NCBI GenBank assembly: GCA_051649345.1
Contig: JBOFGX010000173.1
Coordinates: 1 to 52,069, forward strand
Direction of reading: 5' to 3'
From: Leadbetterella sp051649345
Lineage (GTDB): Bacteria; Bacteroidota; Bacteroidia; Cytophagales; Spirosomataceae
Length of the DNA stretch: 52,069 nucleotides
Shown: one piece after another, positions 16,323 to 25,698 of the stretch
How positions within the stretch are numbered: position 1 is the first letter of the stretch
Layout: every line of letters starts with the position of its first letter
Position numbers and translations under genes: made by a program
The notes under the pieces: model-generated
Seen by the model: the letters and a program-made list of their open reading frames with translations, nothing else
Told to the model about the DNA's origin: nothing
Databases searched by the model: none

Positions 16323-19300
16323 ATGACTAAGCCTAATGTAGATTTCCTCCAAGAGTTTATTGATCATACATCTGAACTCATTTTTATGCTTTCTGTTGAA
16401 GGTGATTTTTGGTTTGTAAACAATGCATTTGTAGAAAGGCTAGGCTATTCTAGAGAGGAAATGCACACCAAAAATCTAGAGTCTATTTTACATCCCGAAT
16501 ATAAAGACGCTGTTTATACGAATCTTGATAGAGTAAAAAATGGTGAAGTTGTACATGATTTTTTAATGGTGTTTAGAACCACCGAAAGAAACAGAATTTA
16601 TTTACTCGGTGAGGTAACGTGCAAATATCTCAACGGAAAACCTAATTCTTATCGTTGCCTGTTTAGAGATATTACATCCAGAAGAAGAGCTGAAATCGCT
16701 CAAAATCTTTACCATACTATAGCACAAATAAATTTGAGCTCAAGAAATCTGGAAGATTTCCTATCTCAAGTACATAAAAACCTCCAAAAGAATATCTATG
16801 CGAACAACTTCTTTGTTGCCATTTTTGAGGCCGAATCCAATAGTATTTATTTCCCTTACCACAGAGATGAATATTACGAAACAGGTCAGAGCTATATCAA
16901 ACGAAATCTAGGAAACGGCATCATAGAGTATGCCATTATTCAAAACAAACCTCTGATCTATAATAAAGAAGAACTTCAATCACTTATCGATAAAGAGAAA
17001 CTCTTTATTTACGAATCCATTTTGCCTGAAGTAACGGTTCTGGTTCCATTAAAAATTCAAGAAAAATCTATTGGGGTGATTGGCATAAAATCCTATTCTG
17101 ATGCCACCAAGTTCTCGACTAATGATATGGAATTGCTAGAGTTCGTTAGTGGTCAAATTGCTATTTCGATGGAACGTAAAAAGGCTGAGGAATCATTGAT
17201 GCTCCAAACTGCCAAGCTTAATGCCATTTTTGATTCGAGCACACATGTTATTTGGACGGTTAATCGTAAACGTAATATTTCTTCCTTTAATAAATACTAT
17301 TACAATCTCATTTTTGAAAAACTAGGAATTAGCCCAGCAACGGGCGATAGTGTAGAAAAGCTTGGCTGGCGACTAGTGTATCCAGAGGACAAACCCCTTC
17401 TTAGAGAACACTACAACCTTGCTTTCAATGGTATACCGCAATATTTCGAAATGCATTGGGGTCAAGTAGACGGGGGCGATGAATGGTACGAATTTTATCT
17501 TAATCCCATAATTTCATCTGAGAATGGTGAAATTGATGAGGTGTCTGGTATAGCTAGAAACATTACAGACAAAAAAAATGCCCTATTGAGTATCCAGAGA
17601 AGCGAAGGCAAGTTTCGTGATATCATTGACTCATTTATTGATATTTACTACAGAACAGATCTAGCTGGAAATATCACTATGATTTCTCCTTCTGTGCTTA
17701 CTCATACAGGATACACAGAAGAAGAAGTAACAGGACAGAAAGTTGATAAATTTTTCGAAAACGCACTAGATTCAGCCAAAGGGATAAAATCCTTATTAAA
17801 GTCTGGTAGTATTACCAACTTTGAGGTTATGGTAAAACGAAAAGACTTGACTCTGCGTCAGTTTATGCTGAACATACGTATGATCAAGGATTCAAAAGGT
17901 ATTCCAATCGAGGTAGAAGGTGTAGCTAGAGATATTTCTGATTTAAGAAACGCTACGGATCAACTATTAGTCGCCAAGAATGAAGCTGAGCACTCCTTGA
18001 AGGTCAAAGAGCAGTTTTTAGCCAATATGAGCCATGAAATACGTACGCCCATGAACGGAATAATAGGGATGATAGACGTTTTAGGTGAAACTCAGCTTAA
18101 TCCTGCTCAAAAAGAATATGTAAACACTATAAAAAAATCATCAGAAACGCTCCTAACAATTCTAAATGACATCCTAGATCTTTCCAAAATAGAAGCTGGT
18201 AAAATGGAAATATTGTATGTGCCGGTGGACATTCAAGAAATATTACAAAACCTCATAGACTTGTATAAGCAGAAAGCTTTAGAAAAATCAAATATTCTGA
18301 GTTTCAAATTAGATTCTAATGTACCAAGATACATAAAAGGCGACCAAATAAGACTATTACAGATCCTTTCAAATCTCACATCTAATGCACTCAAGTTTAC
18401 GCAGAACGGAAAAGTTACAATACAGGTCTCTACCGATAAAAAATCTTCTTCCAAGCAAATGATTATGTTTAAGGTAATAGATACAGGGATGGGTATTTCT
18501 AAAGAGAATCAAAAGAAATTGTTCAATAGTTTTCAGCAACTGGATATTTCTACTAAAAAGTCATTCGGAGGAACAGGGCTAGGATTATCTATATCGAAAG
18601 AACTTTGTTCCAAAATGGGAGGAAAAATTGGTCTTGAGTCTGAAGAAGGTAAAGGAAGTACTTTTTGGTTCTCGATTTATACAGAAGAATCGAGCGAAAC
18701 CGAAATAATAAAAATAAACAAGGAAGAAAATAGTCAAATAAAAATTACTGGATACTTTGACACAAAACAACCTAAAATCTTGCTTGTAGATGATAACTCT
18801 ATAAATAGAAAAGTAGCTTCCGAAATACTAAAAACTGCAAATTGCATAATTCAAACTGCCAGTTCTGGAAAAAAGGCGATTGAGGTTTACAGCAAAGATC
18901 AAGATTTTGATGTCATACTAATGGACATCCAAATGCCAGAAATGGATGGTATTGAAACGACTCAAATTCTAAAAAGCAAGTTTGGTAGTTCCCTCCCACC
19001 TGTTGTAGCTATGACGGCGTACTCTATGCCTAACGATAAAGAGAAATTTCTATCTCAAGGGATGGATGACTACATTTCTAAGCCTATAAGAGCCAATAAA
19101 CTAATCAAAAAAATTAGCGATCTAGTCAATCATGTTTCTGAAGGATCCTATGAAGAAAAAGTAAAAATAGAGTATACAAGATACGATTTTGCTACTATAA
19201 ATTCTCTGCGAGAAATGGTAGGTAATGAAATGTTATCCTCTGTTTTTGAAGACTTTGAGCGAGAAGCTACTGAACAGATCCAAAATACATTGAATGCATT

Positions 19301-19505
19301 TAAAATAAACGATGTCACAACTATCCAAAAAGAATTACATACACTCAAAGGGAATTCAGGAACATTAGGACTTACTAAAATCTATGAGATTACAGCAGAA
19401 ATTGAAAATCCATCCAAAAAGGGTGATTTGGATGGATTTGAAGAAAAATCAAAAATCTTACTTTTGGAGTTTGAACACTTCAAAAATGCGTATAAATCTT
19501 GGTAA
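16323..19505 (+). CDS. Soluble hybrid sensor histidine kinase (PAS-GAF-PAS-PAS-HisKA-HATPase-REC-Hpt)
   Basis: 1060 residues with no signal peptide or membrane segment, so a cytoplasmic sensor. In order: PAS (about 5-120), GAF (130-285), PAS (300-415), PAS (425-540), HisKA with H571 in NMSHEIRTPMNG, and HATPase_c with NALKF, DTGMGIS and GGTGLGLSIS. These are followed by a receiver domain (about 818-935) with DD near its start, D868 in LMDIQMPEMDG and the late Lys in SKP, and a C-terminal Hpt domain with H1006 in HTLKGNSG. This is a full internal phosphorelay (His-Asp-His), so a separate response regulator should be the final acceptor. None is encoded nearby. The ligand is unknown. Divergent from rsmA. 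Confidence 0.95.
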   Translation: MTKPNVDFLQEFIDHTSELIFMLSVEGDFWFVNNAFVERLGYSREEMHTKNLESILHPEYKDAVYTNLDRVKNGEVVHDFLMVFRTTERNRIYLLGEVTCKYLNGKPNSYRCLFRDITSRRRAEIAQNLYHTIAQINLSSRNLEDFLSQVHKNLQKNIYANNFFVAIFEAESNSIYFPYHRDEYYETGQSYIKRNLGNGIIEYAIIQNKPLIYNKEELQSLIDKEKLFIYESILPEVTVLVPLKIQEKSIGVIGIKSYSDATKFSTNDMELLEFVSGQIAISMERKKAEESLMLQTAKLNAIFDSSTHVIWTVNRKRNISSFNKYYYNLIFEKLGISPATGDSVEKLGWRLVYPEDKPLLREHYNLAFNGIPQYFEMHWGQVDGGDEWYEFYLNPIISSENGEIDEVSGIARNITDKKNALLSIQRSEGKFRDIIDSFIDIYYRTDLAGNITMISPSVLTHTGYTEEEVTGQKVDKFFENALDSAKGIKSLLKSGSITNFEVMVKRKDLTLRQFMLNIRMIKDSKGIPIEVEGVARDISDLRNATDQLLVAKNEAEHSLKVKEQFLANMSHEIRTPMNGIIGMIDVLGETQLNPAQKEYVNTIKKSSETLLTILNDILDLSKIEAGKMEILYVPVDIQEILQNLIDLYKQKALEKSNILSFKLDSNVPRYIKGDQIRLLQILSNLTSNALKFTQNGKVTIQVSTDKKSSSKQMIMFKVIDTGMGISKENQKKLFNSFQQLDISTKKSFGGTGLGLSISKELCSKMGGKIGLESEEGKGSTFWFSIYTEESSETEIIKINKEENSQIKITGYFDTKQPKILLVDDNSINRKVASEILKTANCIIQTASSGKKAIEVYSKDQDFDVILMDIQMPEMDGIETTQILKSKFGSSLPPVVAMTAYSMPNDKEKFLSQGMDDYISKPIRANKLIKKISDLVNHVSEGSYEEKVKIEYTRYDFATINSLREMVGNEMLSSVFEDFEREATEQIQNTLNAFKINDVTTIQKELHTLKGNSGTLGLTKIYEITAEIENPSKKGDLDGFEEKSKILLLEFEHFKNAYKSW

Positions 19506-19507
19506 AA

Positions 19508-19960
19508 TCAGTCTGGAATCCTTAGTACCTGACCTGGATAGATAAGATCCGGATCCTTTAGCATGGGTTTGTTGGCTTCAAAGATCACAGGATACTTCAT
19601 AGGATCTCCATACATTGCTTTAGCTATTTTTGACAATGAATCTCCTGATTCAACAGTATGATATCTTGCTTCAGGCTCAGGGACCTCTACTTCCATTTGG
19701 TTATCTACAGCCTCAACACCATGAACATTACCTACCGCTAAAGCTATTTTTTCTGCATCGGATTGACTTGCTACCTCGCCCGTTATTCGAACTAGATGAT
19801 CTTGAACATGTATAGATAATGATTTATACGACAATCCCAAGCCTTTTACATGCTCAAGCAAAGCCGAAGCTTTCAACTCTGGAGTTTTTTGAGCAATTTC
19901 TTCTTCGTTTTTACCGAATATTTTTTCACCAACTCCTTTAAAAAATGACATTAGTCCCAT
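19508..19960 (-). CDS. BON-LysM domain protein (Kbp/YgaU-like)
   Basis: 150 residues, cytoplasmic, no signal peptide. A short N-terminal region (MSFFKGVGEKIFGK) is followed by a BON domain (about 28-90, with VRITGEVASQSDAEKIALAVGNVHGVEAVDN cut between its conserved Gly residues) and a LysM domain (100-149, YHTVESGDSLSKIAKAMYGD, IYPGQVLRIP). This architecture matches E. coli Kbp (YgaU), a small potassium-binding protein of the cytoplasm. Potassium binding here is inferred from that resemblance. The stop lies 2 bases from the end of the convergent kinase gene. A TAGATTTG box lies upstream at 19983-19990. Confidence 0.9.
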   Translation of the reverse strand: MGLMSFFKGVGEKIFGKNEEEIAQKTPELKASALLEHVKGLGLSYKSLSIHVQDHLVRITGEVASQSDAEKIALAVGNVHGVEAVDNQMEVEVPEPEARYHTVESGDSLSKIAKAMYGDPMKYPVIFEANKPMLKDPDLIYPGQVLRIPD

Positions 19961-19982
19961 AAAATTTAGTTTGTTTAAGCTT

Positions 19983-19990
19983 CAAATCTA
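19983..19990 (-). promoter_or_regulatory. Candidate -7 box (TAGATTTG) for the BON-LysM gene
   Basis: TAGATTTG on the minus strand, 22 bases before the ATG at 19960, fits TAnnTTTG. No -33 TTTG was found at the right distance. Confidence 0.4.
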
Positions 19991-20094
19991 CACTATTTTG
20001 AAGGTGTTTTGTAGATTTTTCGAAAAAAATATTTTTAAAAATATTATAATAGGAATTTACGTTATAACTTTAAAAAAATATTAATAAGCAAAGC

Positions 20095-20610
20095 ATGTAT
20101 AAGTATATTCTTTCAACAATCATTGCATTATGCTCTCTCCAATCTTTTGCACAAGAAGATCAAGCCATAATTGCTACACTAAATAATTATTTAGATGGCG
20201 GCACTAACGGGGATGTTGCTCAGTTTACGAGTGCTTTTTTCCCAGATGCGGTACAAAGAGCAATCGGTAGCACGGGGAGTCCTACAGGTATGACAGTAAA
20301 AGATCTAGCAGGAAAAATAAAGCCCGGCCAAAAAATGGAAAGAACAACTAAAATTATTTCATGGTCATATGCAGGTACGGCGGCAACAGCTATCACAGAA
20401 ACAGAGTACGCTACCAATAAGATCATTGATATGTTAAACTTACTGAAGCTAGGTAACGATTGGAAAATTATCAGTAGAGTGTATTCTAGAATCCAAAAAG
20501 AAGAAGCTGTAATCTCTTCGAATCCTACGCCTGTTGCTACAGGTAAAGCTGGTTCTGCCACAAAACCGGCAGCCACAAAACCAAAACCAAAGGCAAACGA
20601 TGGTTGGTAA
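20095..20610 (+). CDS. Exported NTF2-like (SnoaL/lumazine-binding-like) protein
   Basis: 171 residues with a signal peptide (MYKYILSTIIALCSLQSFAQ). Residues about 22-130 look like a single NTF2-fold domain of the putative lumazine-binding/DUF4440 kind (IIATLNNYLDGGTNGDVAQFTSAF, then WKIISRVYSRI). The C-terminal 40 residues are a Pro/Ala/Lys-rich tail (SATKPAATKPKPKANDGW), probably disordered. NTF2-fold proteins include enzymes and binding proteins, and nothing visible decides the function. Own transcription unit, ended by the terminator at 20637. Confidence 0.75.
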   Translation: MYKYILSTIIALCSLQSFAQEDQAIIATLNNYLDGGTNGDVAQFTSAFFPDAVQRAIGSTGSPTGMTVKDLAGKIKPGQKMERTTKIISWSYAGTAATAITETEYATNKIIDMLNLLKLGNDWKIISRVYSRIQKEEAVISSNPTPVATGKAGSATKPAATKPKPKANDGW

Positions 20611-20636
20611 TTTTTATCAATTGACACTATAAAAGT

Positions 20637-20659
20637 AAAGCCACCTTATGGGTGGCTTT
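20637..20659. terminator. Terminator hairpin between the NTF2-like gene and rfbA
   Basis: AAAGCCACC (20637-20645) / GGTGGCTTT (20651-20659) with a 5-base loop. The A/T-rich flanks let it serve the plus-strand gene and possibly the convergent galE-rfbB-rfbA operon. Confidence 0.85.
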
Positions 20660-20685
20660 CTTATTCTAAGAATATTTCACTGGGA

Positions 20686-21546
20686 TTATTTCAGTATATC
20701 CAATAAATATTGTCCGTATCCTGATTTCACTAAAGGTTTGGCAACCTCTATAAGTGTCTCTTTTGTGATGAATCCCATCCTATAAGCAACTTCTTCTATA
20801 CAGCCAATTTTAAGACCTTGACGTTCTTCTATAACTTGAACAAACTGTCCAGCCTGCATCAAGGAATTGAAAGTACCCGTGTCTAACCATGCCGTGCCCC
20901 TATTCATTACACCTACATGAAGCTTACCTCTTTCCAAATACACACGATTTACATCTGTGATTTCTAATTCGCCACGAGGAGATGGTTTTATATTTTTCGC
21001 AATTTCTACTACGTCATTATCATAAAAATACAATCCTGGTACAGCAAAATTACTTTTCGGGCTTTCGGGTTTCTCTTCTATTGAAATTACCTTCCTATTC
21101 TGATCAAACTCCACTACCCCATACCTTTCTGGATCATTCACAGGATAGGCAAACACCATCCCTCCGTCTGGGTCAGCACAAGACTGTAAAAGTTTACTTA
21201 GACCTGAACCGTAAAAAATATTATCCCCCAAAACAAGTGCAACCTTATCATTCCCTATAAAATCTTCACCAATTATAAAAGCTTGTGCCAACCCGTCAGG
21301 AGAGGGCTGTTCAGCATATTCAAATCTACATCCGATTTGAGTACCATCCCCCAATAGTTTTTTGAAATGTGGCAAATCGTGCGGTGTAGATATGATAAGT
21401 ATTTCTCTTATGCCTGAAAGCATCAATATAGAGAGAGGGTAATAGATCATGGGCTTATCATAAACAGGCATAAGTTGCTTACTGACAGCTAATGTTAAAG
21501 GATGCAAACGTGTGCCGCTTCCCCCTGCTAAAATTATTCCTTTCAT
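20686..21546 (-). CDS. rfbA: Glucose-1-phosphate thymidylyltransferase
   Basis: 286 residues. It makes dTDP-glucose from dTTP and glucose-1-phosphate, the first step towards dTDP-rhamnose and other deoxysugars. The nucleotide-binding start GIILAGGSGTRLHPLT, KQLMPVYDKPMIYYPLS, LGDNIFYG and EEKPESPKS are all present. The length is normal. Last gene of the galE-rfbB-rfbA unit, with a 22-base gap after rfbB. No rfbC (epimerase) or rfbD (reductase) follows. Confidence 0.96.
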   Translation of the reverse strand: MKGIILAGGSGTRLHPLTLAVSKQLMPVYDKPMIYYPLSILMLSGIREILIISTPHDLPHFKKLLGDGTQIGCRFEYAEQPSPDGLAQAFIIGEDFIGNDKVALVLGDNIFYGSGLSKLLQSCADPDGGMVFAYPVNDPERYGVVEFDQNRKVISIEEKPESPKSNFAVPGLYFYDNDVVEIAKNIKPSPRGELEITDVNRVYLERGKLHVGVMNRGTAWLDTGTFNSLMQAGQFVQVIEERQGLKIGCIEEVAYRMGFITKETLIEVAKPLVKSGYGQYLLDILK

Positions 21547-21568
21547 TATTGGTGTTATATGTTTAAAT

Positions 21569-22627
21569 TCAACGATTTGAATACATAGATGAATAATACT
21601 TCTGATATGATCCTGAAGTTACGTTTTGGATCCATTCAACATTTAAGAGATACCAATCAACAGTAAGGCCTAAGCCTTGCTCAAATGTCACAGAAGGTTC
21701 CCAACCCAATGTATTCATTAGCTTGGTGGCATCTATCGCATATCGCAAATCGTGACCTGCTCTATCTGTCACAAAAGTTATAAGATTTCTGGATGTCCCT
21801 TGCTCTCTTCCAAGTTTTTGATCCATTACATCGCATAACAAGTGAACTAGATCTAAATTCTTCCACTCATTGTTACCACCTATATTAAAAGTCTCTCCAT
21901 CTTTCCCTTCATGATAAATTACGTCTATTGCTCTTGCATGATCAATTACATACAGCCAATCACGTACATTTTCACCTTTCCCATATACAGGAAGTGGTTT
22001 ATTGCTTAATATATTATTAATCATCAAAGGAATCAGCTTCTCTGGAAAATGATTAGGTCCATAATTATTGGAGCAATTAGAAATAACAATAGGCAAACCG
22101 TACGTACTCGAATACGCTCGTACAAAATGATCTGAACTAGCTTTAGATGCAGAATAAGGAGACCGAGGATCGTAGGATGTCTCCTCCGTAAAAAACTCCT
22201 CTGGATTATGTAACTCACCATATACCTCATCAGTAGATACGTGATAAAAACGTTTTCCTTCATAATTGCCCTTCCATGCATTTTTAGCTGCATTTAGAAG
22301 GTTACATGTCCCTATTACATTGGTCTTAACAAAGGCCATAGGGTCCGTAATTGATCTATCTACATGTGATTCCGCAGCCAAATGAATTACGCCATCAACT
22401 TCATGCTTAGAAAACAAATCATTTATAAAGACCTCGTCTGTAATGTCTCCTTTTTCAAAAAAGTAATTGGGTTTATCGTCTATATCTTTTAGATTTTCTA
22501 GATTACCTGCATACGTAAGTGTATCCAGATTAATGATTTTGTATTGTGGATACTTGTTTACGAAAAGACGTACTACGTGAGATCCTATAAATCCAGCTCC
22601 TCCCGTAATAATTAGTGTTTTACTCAT
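21569..22627 (-). CDS. rfbB: dTDP-glucose 4,6-dehydratase
   Basis: 352 residues, an extended short-chain dehydrogenase that converts dTDP-glucose to dTDP-4-keto-6-deoxyglucose using bound NAD. It has the Rossmann motif GGAGFIGSHVV, the family pattern HLAAESHVDRSI, STDEVYGEL with the catalytic Asp-Glu, and YSASK (YxxxK). SNNYGPNHFPEKLIPL and NIGGNNEWKN are also typical. The start codon directly follows the galE stop codon (no gap), indicating one operon. Confidence 0.96.
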   Translation of the reverse strand: MSKTLIITGGAGFIGSHVVRLFVNKYPQYKIINLDTLTYAGNLENLKDIDDKPNYFFEKGDITDEVFINDLFSKHEVDGVIHLAAESHVDRSITDPMAFVKTNVIGTCNLLNAAKNAWKGNYEGKRFYHVSTDEVYGELHNPEEFFTEETSYDPRSPYSASKASSDHFVRAYSSTYGLPIVISNCSNNYGPNHFPEKLIPLMINNILSNKPLPVYGKGENVRDWLYVIDHARAIDVIYHEGKDGETFNIGGNNEWKNLDLVHLLCDVMDQKLGREQGTSRNLITFVTDRAGHDLRYAIDATKLMNTLGWEPSVTFEQGLGLTVDWYLLNVEWIQNVTSGSYQKYYSSMYSNR

Positions 22628-23647
22628 TTATTTTGAATTAAATATTTTTTGTTCCCATCGCCATGCATCTTGTAAGGCTTCTTCTAACGTTTTTTGTGTC
22701 TTCCAGCCTAGTTTCTCTGAAGTTTTTGAAACATCTGCGTATATTTTCTCGACATCACCACTCCTTCTATCTACAATCTCGTAATTTAGTTTTAGATCAT
22801 TTGTAGCTTCAAAAGTCTCTATAAGTTGTAAAACACTCACTCCTTTTCCGGTTCCTATATTAAACACATCATAAAAATAGGTTTCTGCTTTTCGAGAGAC
22901 ATATTCTAGTGCTGCAATATGTGCCTTGGCTAAATCATCAATATGTATAAAATCACGTATATTACTACCATCTGGTGTATTGTAGTCATTTCCAAATACG
23001 CTGAGTTTGGATCGTTTACCAATGGCTGTTTGCGTAATAAAAGGAACTAGATTAGATGGGACGCCATTTGGCAGTTCTCCAATTTCTGCAGTATGATGAG
23101 CACCAATAGGATTGAAATAACGAAGAGATATTGACTTTATGGGTGATTGAGCTCTATACAAATCCTCTAAAATATCCTCACAAATTGCTTTCGAGTTTCC
23201 GTATGGTGAGGTAGCTTTTTTCTTAGGTGTTTCCTCAGTAACAGGTATTAGATCAGGTTCTCCATATACAGTACAGGAAGAAGAAAAAACAAAATTCGAA
23301 ATTTTGTTGGTCATCATTTCTCCTAACAAAACAGTCATTGAACCTACATTATTTGCATAGTATTTCAAAGGATGTTTTACCGATTCACCCACGGCTTTAA
23401 AGGCAGCAAAATGTATAACACCATCAACTTTATTTTCAGAAAAAACCTTCCTAAGCAGACTTACGTCACTACAATCACCTTGATAAAAAATAGGCTTTAT
23501 CCCTAAAATACGTTCGATACCATTGATAACATTGAGGTTAGAATTACTCAAATCATCTATTATTATTGCCGTATGCCCTTGTTCATGTAATTCTACAACT
23601 GTATGAGAGCCTATAAAACCTAGTCCTCCTGTTACAAGAATATTCAT
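22628..23647 (-). CDS. galE: UDP-glucose 4-epimerase
   Basis: 339 residues, an extended short-chain dehydrogenase that interconverts UDP-glucose and UDP-galactose. GGLGFIGSHTVVELHEQGH binds NAD; HFAAFKAVGESV, SSSCTVYGEP, YGNSK (YxxxK) and LRYFNPIGAH are characteristic of GalE. First gene of the galE-rfbB-rfbA run, which supplies sugar nucleotides for surface polysaccharide. No clear TAnnTTTG box was found in the 56-base gap upstream. Confidence 0.95.
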   Translation of the reverse strand: MNILVTGGLGFIGSHTVVELHEQGHTAIIIDDLSNSNLNVINGIERILGIKPIFYQGDCSDVSLLRKVFSENKVDGVIHFAAFKAVGESVKHPLKYYANNVGSMTVLLGEMMTNKISNFVFSSSCTVYGEPDLIPVTEETPKKKATSPYGNSKAICEDILEDLYRAQSPIKSISLRYFNPIGAHHTAEIGELPNGVPSNLVPFITQTAIGKRSKLSVFGNDYNTPDGSNIRDFIHIDDLAKAHIAALEYVSRKAETYFYDVFNIGTGKGVSVLQLIETFEATNDLKLNYEIVDRRSGDVEKIYADVSKTSEKLGWKTQKTLEEALQDAWRWEQKIFNSK

Positions 23648-23703
23648 TGGCTAAGCATTTGTTTACAAATTTGGAATGTAAAATTACTAAAAAAATAAAA
23701 GAA

Positions 23704-25698
23704 TTACTCGTTTGGAGCGATCCAAACATTGTTTTCCGGATTAACATCGGGTAAAATTTCTCTTGGGTTCAGTTTTACTTCTTTTAGTTTGACCTGAGTA
23801 TCAACTTGAAAAACCCATTCAGAAGATTTTTGCCAAATTTCTACAGGCAATTTTATGGTCCTTGTTTTATTATTAATATCCAATATCTCAAGCTCTACAG
23901 GCATAGGTAATTGTTGCATGTTTTCTAATGTAATGGTTACCCCATTTTCTGGCTTATTCGATATGTAAGATACATTCTTGATTTTTTGATCTATTAGAAA
24001 CGCATTCTTGTAGTATCCCGTCCAAAACCAGTTCAAATCCTCTCCCAGTGTGTTATTCATGGATTGAAAAAAGTCCTGAGGTGTTGGATGTTTATATGCC
24101 CAATTTTTGATGTATTCACGTAATGCCAAATGAACTCTTTCTTCACCTACGACCGCATCGCCCAATATTTTCAGACCCAAACCAGGCTTAAAATAAGCCA
24201 TCAAGCCTAAATACTTCTCTGGGCACGCATCAGGTATATTCATGATATTTGGAGATCTTTTTAATGGGTTTGCCATTTTCGAAGTTTTGGTAGGGGAATC
24301 ATATTCACCTTTGTTAAACTCTCTGGCAGATATCATATTGATATAGGTATTGAACCCTTCATCCATCCATGCATACCTACGCTCATTAGTACCCACAATC
24401 ATTGGAAACCAAATATGACCAAATTCATGATCCGTCACACCAAAAAGATTTTCTCCTCTTGCATCGGCTCCACAAAACACAATACCAGGATACTCCATAC
24501 CACTAATCACTCCTCCTACATTGGTAGCAACAGGATACGGATATTCAAACAACATTTTGGAATAAAATTCTATACTATGTTTTGTATACTCTGACGACCT
24601 CCCCCATCCATTTGAACCGCCTGCGTTTGCAGGATAAATTGATTGTACAAGTATTCGCTTGCCTGATGGTAACTTTGCAGAGGATGCGTCCCAAGTACAA
24701 TTCTTTGAAGCAGCCCAAGCCACATCCCTTGTGTTTTTACATTCAAAAGTCCATGTTTTCGAGTCTATAGCATCTGAAGTTTTACTCGCCGTCTGAATCA
24801 ACACTGTGGAGTCAGAAATTATGGCCTTGGAAAGATTGTCCAATTGAGCCTTGCCCAAAACAACTTTAGAATTTTTCAGTTCTCCTGAACCTACAACTAC
24901 ATAATTTGAAGGTAAGGTTACGTTATATTCCATGTTTCCATATTCCAGATAAAACTCTCCTTGCCCTAAATATGGAAGCACGTTCCAGCCTTCAATATCA
25001 TCATACACACACAAGCGAGGATACCATTGAGCAAAATGAAAAACACGAGATTCGTCTTTGGAATAAATACCACATCTATCTGCCCCATTCTCAGGCATTA
25101 TAAACGAAAATTTCATGCTTATATAAATCTTGCCTTTGGGCTGAAGGGGATCTGACAAAAACAATTGAATACGTGTATCATCAATGAATTGTGATTTGAG
25201 TATTTCTTTTTCACCGAACATATGATTGGGTTGATGAAATGCTTTATAGGATCCAGAATTAAGTGTATAACTTTTACCTACGACAGATTTTAAAACAGAA
25301 ATTTCTGAAAGTTGATAACCGCCCTCAAAATTTTTCACACCCCATCTTCCAACTTCAACAGGTGTGGTTCTCGATCCTCTGGATTGTGAAGTGAATTTAT
25401 TTTGATCCAATTGTAGCCATATAAAATCAAGCTTGTCTGGCGAATTATTAGTATACTCTATAACTAGGTCACCCGACAAAGACTCTTTTTCAGTATTCAA
25501 TGTACAATTGATTTCATAATTGGCTTGATTCTGCCAATAGTTTGGGCCTGGAATACCTGCTGCTGAACGGTATTCAGTTGAAGGTCTCTGAGAATTCAAG
25601 GGATTAAAAACCAAAGCTGGGTCATATATAGACTTCTCCTGTGAGATAGCTAAATTGCAAATACCTATAATACCTAATAAAAGTAACGTGTTTCTCAT
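23704..25698 (-). CDS. Secreted M1 family metallopeptidase
   Basis: 664 residues with a signal peptide (NLAISQ), so periplasmic or outer-membrane associated. The M1 zinc site is complete: H424-E-F-G-H428 and, 18 residues on, E447 in MDEGFNTY. The upstream exopeptidase-type motif appears as GMEYPG rather than GAMEN, a form usual in Bacteroidota M1 relatives. The N-terminal beta-domain begins around YEINCTLN. It probably trims peptides with zinc, and the substrate is unknown. Its ATG overlaps the stop of the upstream recombinase gene by four bases (ATGA), so translation is probably coupled. Confidence 0.92.
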   Translation of the reverse strand: MRNTLLLLGIIGICNLAISQEKSIYDPALVFNPLNSQRPSTEYRSAAGIPGPNYWQNQANYEINCTLNTEKESLSGDLVIEYTNNSPDKLDFIWLQLDQNKFTSQSRGSRTTPVEVGRWGVKNFEGGYQLSEISVLKSVVGKSYTLNSGSYKAFHQPNHMFGEKEILKSQFIDDTRIQLFLSDPLQPKGKIYISMKFSFIMPENGADRCGIYSKDESRVFHFAQWYPRLCVYDDIEGWNVLPYLGQGEFYLEYGNMEYNVTLPSNYVVVGSGELKNSKVVLGKAQLDNLSKAIISDSTVLIQTASKTSDAIDSKTWTFECKNTRDVAWAASKNCTWDASSAKLPSGKRILVQSIYPANAGGSNGWGRSSEYTKHSIEFYSKMLFEYPYPVATNVGGVISGMEYPGIVFCGADARGENLFGVTDHEFGHIWFPMIVGTNERRYAWMDEGFNTYINMISAREFNKGEYDSPTKTSKMANPLKRSPNIMNIPDACPEKYLGLMAYFKPGLGLKILGDAVVGEERVHLALREYIKNWAYKHPTPQDFFQSMNNTLGEDLNWFWTGYYKNAFLIDQKIKNVSYISNKPENGVTITLENMQQLPMPVELEILDINNKTRTIKLPVEIWQKSSEWVFQVDTQVKLKEVKLNPREILPDVNPENNVWIAPNE

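Noticed and set aside
20220..20627. 135-codon minus-strand frame over the NTF2-like gene
   Set aside because: Antisense shadow; the plus-strand gene has a signal peptide, a domain match and its own terminator.
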